Origin: Streptomyces sp. SS1-1
Lineage (GTDB): Bacteria > Actinomycetota > Actinomycetes > Streptomycetales > Streptomycetaceae
Assembly (NCBI RefSeq): GCF_008973465.1
Contig: NZ_WBXN01000004.1
Coordinates: forward strand, 2,666,001-2,730,000
DNA: 64,000 bases
Direction of reading: 5' to 3'
Under the pieces are notes generated by a model, which saw only the letters and a list, made by a program, of their open reading frames with translations, ran no database searches and was not told the DNA's origin. This document shows, one piece after another, positions 58,899 to 64,000 of this stretch (the stretch's first letter is position 1; the number at the start of each line of letters is the position of its first letter). Position numbers and translations under genes: made by a program.

Positions 58899-60299
58899 TC
58901 AGAACAGCTTGCCGGGGTTGAGAAGGTCGAGCGGGTCGAAGACCCGCTTGATCCCGCGCTGCATCTCGATCCCGACGGGGCCGATCTCGCGCGCCATCCA
59001 CTCCTTCTTCAGCACGCCCACGCCGTGTTCGCCGGTGATCGTGCCGCCGAGTTCCAGGCCGAGCGCCATGATCTCGTCGAACGACGCGCGGGCGCGCCGG
59101 GACTCGTCGGGGTCGGCGGCGTCGAAGCAGACGGTGGGGTGGGTGTTGCCGTCGCCCGCGTGCGCGACGACCCCGATGGTGAGCCGGTGCCTCTCGGCGA
59201 TCCGCTCGACGCCCTCGATCAGGTCGCCGAGCCGGGAGCGCGGCACGCACACGTCGTCGATCATGGTGACGCCCCGGACCGCCTCCAGCGCGGTCAGGGA
59301 CAGCCGGCGTGCCTGGAGGAGGAGTTCGGACTCGGCGGCGTCGTCCGCCGGGACCACCTGGGTGGCGCCGGCCGCCTCGCACAGCGCGCCCACGGCGGCG
59401 AGGTCGGCGGCCGGGTCGGGGGTGTCGAACGCGGCCAGCAGCAGGGCCTCGGTGCTCTCCGGCAGGCCCATCTTCGCCATGGAGTTGACGGCCGCGACCG
59501 TCGTCCGGTCCATCAGCTCCAGCAGGGACGGCACATGTCCGCCGGCCATGATCCGGCACACCGCGTCGCAGGCGGCGGCCGCGGAGGCGAACTCGGCGGC
59601 CAGCACGAGCTGCTGGGGCGGCTTCGGGCGCAGCGCCAGCACGGCCCGCACGACGATGCCGAGCGAGCCCTCGGAGCCGACGAAGAGCCGCGTCAGGTCG
59701 TAGCCGGCGACGCCCTTGGCGGTGCGGCGGCCGGTGCTCATCAGGCGCCCGTCGGCGAGGACGACGTCGAGGCCGAGGACGTACTCGGCCGTCACCCCGT
59801 ACTTCACGCAGCACAGCCCGCCCGAGGCGGTGCCGATGTTCCCGCCGATGGTGCACATCTCCCAGCTGGAGGGGTCCGGCGGGTAGTACAGGCCGTGCTC
59901 GCCCACCGCGCGGGAGAGCGTCGCGTTGACGACGCCGGGCTCCACGACCGCGATCCGGTCGACGGGGTTGATCTCGAGGATGCGGTCCATCTTCGTCAGG
60001 GACAGCACGATGCAGCCGTCGGAGGCGTTGGCGCCGCCCGACAGGCCCGTGCGGGCGCCCTGCGGGACGACGGGGACGCGCAGCGCGGTGGCGGTGCGCA
60101 TCACGTGCTGGACCTCTTCGACGGTGCGCGGGAGCACGACGACGGCGGGGGCGCCGGCCGGGCAGAAGCTGGCCATGTCGTGTGCGTAGGAGGCGGTGAC
60201 GTCGGTGTCGGTGAGGACGGCCTCGGCGGGCAGACCGGCGAGCAGCCGCTCGGTGAGGTCACCCAGGGCCTGGTCGGGTGCGGCTTCGGTACGGCTCAT
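58899..60299 (-). CDS. FAD-linked oxidase, GlcD/D-lactate dehydrogenase family
   Basis: 466 residues; ATG 60297-60299. FAD_binding_4 domain: VVVLPRTVEEVQHVMRTA, PQGARTGLSGGANASDGCIVLS, then GNIGTASGGLCCVKYGVT and SEGSLGIVVRAVL. The C-terminal cap has HAGDGNTHPTV and a final GEHGVGVLKKEWM. It oxidises 2-hydroxy acids such as glycolate or D-lactate. No GlcE/GlcF partner is adjacent. It is divergent from the TPR gene, so the promoters share 108 bp. Confidence 0.9.
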   Translation of the reverse strand: MSRTEAAPDQALGDLTERLLAGLPAEAVLTDTDVTASYAHDMASFCPAGAPAVVVLPRTVEEVQHVMRTATALRVPVVPQGARTGLSGGANASDGCIVLSLTKMDRILEINPVDRIAVVEPGVVNATLSRAVGEHGLYYPPDPSSWEMCTIGGNIGTASGGLCCVKYGVTAEYVLGLDVVLADGRLMSTGRRTAKGVAGYDLTRLFVGSEGSLGIVVRAVLALRPKPPQQLVLAAEFASAAAACDAVCRIMAGGHVPSLLELMDRTTVAAVNSMAKMGLPESTEALLLAAFDTPDPAADLAAVGALCEAAGATQVVPADDAAESELLLQARRLSLTALEAVRGVTMIDDVCVPRSRLGDLIEGVERIAERHRLTIGVVAHAGDGNTHPTVCFDAADPDESRRARASFDEIMALGLELGGTITGEHGVGVLKKEWMAREIGPVGIEMQRGIKRVFDPLDLLNPGKLF

Positions 60300-60407
60300 G
60301 ATCACAGCGTGACACCCGGGGCCATCGGTGTGAACCCCGCGCGTGGCACCCGTGGCCGGGCGGGTGTGGTCGTCGTGTCCACGCCCCGATTCGCGCACAG
60401 TGACGCC

Positions 60408-61850
60408 ATGGAGAACGAGGCCGTGGACCAGGGACAGGACGCGACCGGCCGGCGGCGCACGCTGCGCCGGGTCCTGATCGCGTCGGTGGCGGGGTGTGCC
60501 GTGCTCGGCGGGGCGCTGGCGCTGCTGCCGTCCGGGCCGGCGCCGGTACGGCCGCCCGCGCCGGCGCCGGCCCCGGGGGCGGGTGCGCTGACCGCGGTGA
60601 CCTCGGGGGTGCCGGCGGCGCTGCCCGAGCTGGCGGCGCTGATCGAGCGGCGTGAGCGGCGGGTGCGGGCGCATCCCCGGGACGCCGTGTCGTGGGTGGT
60701 GCTGGGGGCCGCGTACGTCGAGCAGGGGCGGCGGACCGCGGAGCCGGCGTACTACCCGAAGGCGGAGAAGGCGCTGCGCGCCGCGCTGGAGGTGCGCTCC
60801 CGCGACGCCGGGGCGCTGAGCGGCATGGCGGCCCTGGCGAACGCCCGGCGGGACTTCGGGGCCGCGCTGACCTGGGCGGAGGCCGCGGTGAAGGCGGACC
60901 CGAAGCGCTGGACGGCGTATCCGCAGCTGATCGACGCGCACACCGGGCTCGGGCACCACAAGGCGGCGGACCGGGCTCTGGAGCGGCTGCTGGCGCTGCG
61001 GTCGGGCCCGGCGGTGCGGGCGCGGGCGGCGGCCGTGTACCGGGACCGGGGGCGGGGCGAGGACGCGGCGGCGGCCCTGTCCGACGCGGCGGCCGGGGCG
61101 GCGGCCCCGGCCGAGCGGGCGGCCTATCTGGAGCGGGCCGGGCAACTGGCCTTCGAGAGCGGCGACGTGGAGGCGGCCCTGCGGCACTTCCAGGAGGCGG
61201 TGCGGCTCGCCCCGGACCAGCGGGCGGCGCTGGCCGGGCAGGGCCGGGCGCTGGCCGCGCTGGGCCGCACCACGGAGGCGGTGACCGCCTACCGGGCGGC
61301 CCTCGCGCGGCAGCCGTGTCCGGAGTACGCGCTGGAGCTGGGCGAGCTGTACGAGTCGCTGGGGCTGGGTCAGGCGGCGCGCGTGCAGTACGACCTGCTG
61401 CGGGAGCGGGCGGCGCGGGCCGCGGCGGCCGGGGTGGACGAGGAGCTGGTCCTGGGCCGGTTCGAGGCGGACCACGGGGACGCGGAGTCGGCGGTACGGC
61501 GGCTGCGCGCGGAGTGGCGGCGCCAGCCGGGGATCGCGGTCGCGGACGCGCTGGGCTGGGCGCTGCACCGGGCCGGGGAGGACGAGGAGGCCCTGCAGTT
61601 CGCCCGGCGGGCCACGGACCGGGCCAAGGGGGGCGGGGTGCGCAGCGCGCTGTACAGCTACCACCTGGGGATGATCGAGCGGGAGCTGGGCCGGGAGGGC
61701 CCGGCGCGGCGGCACCTGCGGGAGGCGCTGCGGATCAGTCCGCGGTTCTCGCCGACGCTGGTGCCGAGGGCGGAGGAGGCGCTGCGGGAGCTCGGGGAGC
61801 CGTCGGTGGAGGACGCCCCGGACTTCGAGGACTGGTCCGCCGGGGAGTGA
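60408..61850 (+). CDS. secreted or membrane-anchored TPR protein
   Basis: 480 residues; ATG 60408. A TM/signal segment (about 20-42) is followed by a Pro/Ala-rich linker, then tetratricopeptide repeats across about 75-460 (AVSWVVLGAAYVEQGRRTAEP, AGALSGMAALANARRDFGAAL, AYLERAGQLAFESGDVEAALRHFQEAVRLAPDQ, VRSALYSYHLGMIEREL). TPR proteins form scaffolds in protein complexes, and this one faces the outside or is membrane-linked. The partner is unknown. The last codons overlap a hairpin. Confidence 0.8.
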   Translation: MENEAVDQGQDATGRRRTLRRVLIASVAGCAVLGGALALLPSGPAPVRPPAPAPAPGAGALTAVTSGVPAALPELAALIERRERRVRAHPRDAVSWVVLGAAYVEQGRRTAEPAYYPKAEKALRAALEVRSRDAGALSGMAALANARRDFGAALTWAEAAVKADPKRWTAYPQLIDAHTGLGHHKAADRALERLLALRSGPAVRARAAAVYRDRGRGEDAAAALSDAAAGAAAPAERAAYLERAGQLAFESGDVEAALRHFQEAVRLAPDQRAALAGQGRALAALGRTTEAVTAYRAALARQPCPEYALELGELYESLGLGQAARVQYDLLRERAARAAAAGVDEELVLGRFEADHGDAESAVRRLRAEWRRQPGIAVADALGWALHRAGEDEEALQFARRATDRAKGGGVRSALYSYHLGMIERELGREGPARRHLREALRISPRFSPTLVPRAEEALRELGEPSVEDAPDFEDWSAGE

Positions 61851-61863
61851 GTCTCCCCGGCGG
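61837..61863. terminator. bidirectional terminator overlapping the TPR gene stop
   Basis: A perfect 11-bp stem CCGCCGGGGAG/CTCCCCGGCGG with loop TGAGT, located where the TPR and hppD genes converge. Confidence 0.85.
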
Positions 61864-61875
61864 ACCGGGCCGTCG

Positions 61876-63626
<1,751 letters not shown>

Positions 63627-63654
63627 CGGCGCGATCAGCTAGGGGTGAGTCCTC

Positions 63655-64000
63655 GTGAGCTTCTGGGAGTACCTGGGCAACCGCCACCAGCAGTTGCTCG
63701 CCGACGCCCTGCAGCACGCCAGCGCGGTCCTGCAGTGCATGGTGGTGGCGACCCTCATCGGGGTGCTGATCGGGGTGCTGACGTACCGCAGCGAGTGGGC
63801 CGGGAACCTGGCGACCCTGACCACCTCGGGCATCCTGACCATCCCGTCGCTCGCCATGATCGGCCTGCTCATCCCGATCGTGGGGCTGGGCGTGGCGCCG
63901 ACGGTGATCGCGCTGACCCTGTACGGGCTGCTGCCGATCGTGCGGAACTGCATCGTCGGTCTGCGCGGGGTCGACCCGGCCCTGGTGGACGCGGCCCGCG
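63655..64000 (+). CDS. ABC transporter permease, quaternary amine type, cut by the window edge
   Basis: Only the first 115 residues are present, from GTG 63655 (AGGGGTGAG upstream). Hydrophobic helices at about 23-50, 55-80 and 82-100 include VVATLIGVLIGVLTYR, SGILTIPSLAMIGLLIPIVGLG and YGLLPIVRNCIVGLRG. This matches the BCCT-independent osmoprotectant (ProW/OpuCB-like) permease family for glycine betaine or choline. The gene continues past 64000 and the partner binding protein and ATPase should follow. Confidence 0.82.
   Translation, partial: MSFWEYLGNRHQQLLADALQHASAVLQCMVVATLIGVLIGVLTYRSEWAGNLATLTTSGILTIPSLAMIGLLIPIVGLGVAPTVIALTLYGLLPIVRNCIVGLRGVDPALVDAAR

Overview
The window is high-GC actinobacterial chromosome, almost certainly Streptomyces. 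Codon third positions are strongly G/C and many genes start with GTG. It carries Streptomyces-specific markers: the cslA-glxA-cslZ glycan locus, an SsgA-like sporulation protein, a class F sortase, and GlcNAc PTS genes under DasR-type dre sites. From memory, the gene order resembles the SCO2834-SCO2930 stretch of the S. coelicolor core chromosome; no database was searched.

Layout. 1-8 kb: truncated SPFH/band-7 gene, NlpC/P60-type wall hydrolase, tRNA-Lys, then cslA (beta-glycan synthase), glxA (copper radical oxidase) and a convergent GH6 lipoprotein, a tip-glycan module. 8-16 kb: sortase with a small secreted partner, a HAD phosphatase, a LARTG-anchored surface protein, divergent ROK regulator and Gfo/Idh/MocA oxidoreductase, an FAH-family hydrolase, a second YidC and DUF6412. 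16-30 kb is more accessory: HxlR regulator/MFS exporter, SEC-C protein, a large PLD-nuclease/SF2-helicase/DUF3427 protein, small secreted and membrane proteins, LLM oxidoreductase, MFS, DUF445 and SGNH proteins. 30-36 kb: an ABC transporter whose two permease genes both carry single-base frameshifts, a class A penicillin-binding protein, and a guanidinium exporter preceded by what looks like a guanidine-III riboswitch.

36-44 kb: GroES-like protein, DUF3618 protein, Bcp peroxiredoxin, a tandem overlapping HNH nuclease pair, tRNA-Leu, rdgB, a small lipoprotein-like gene, rph, then nagF/nagE1/nagE2 for GlcNAc uptake. 44-50 kb: MBL hydrolase, membrane-anchored PemK-like protein, and the sulfur-carrier cysteine pathway (mec-type JAMM protease, a Cys-containing leader peptide, cysO, cysM), then an amino-acid permease. 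50-64 kb: clpS-DUF2017, divergent pncB-pncA (NAD salvage), an immune-inhibitor-A metalloprotease, two RDD membrane proteins, ssgG-like, a GlcD-type FAD oxidase, a TPR protein, hppD with a divergent Lrp/AsnC regulator, and the start of a quaternary-amine ABC permease.

Regulatory DNA is a strong part of the window: two dre loci, the guanidine-III aptamer, a cysteine leader peptide, paired palindromes at the HxlR/MFS and ROK/oxidoreductase divergent promoters, and palindromes before pncB, the helicase and the M6 protease. No insertion sequences, integrases, phage genes or CRISPR arrays were seen.
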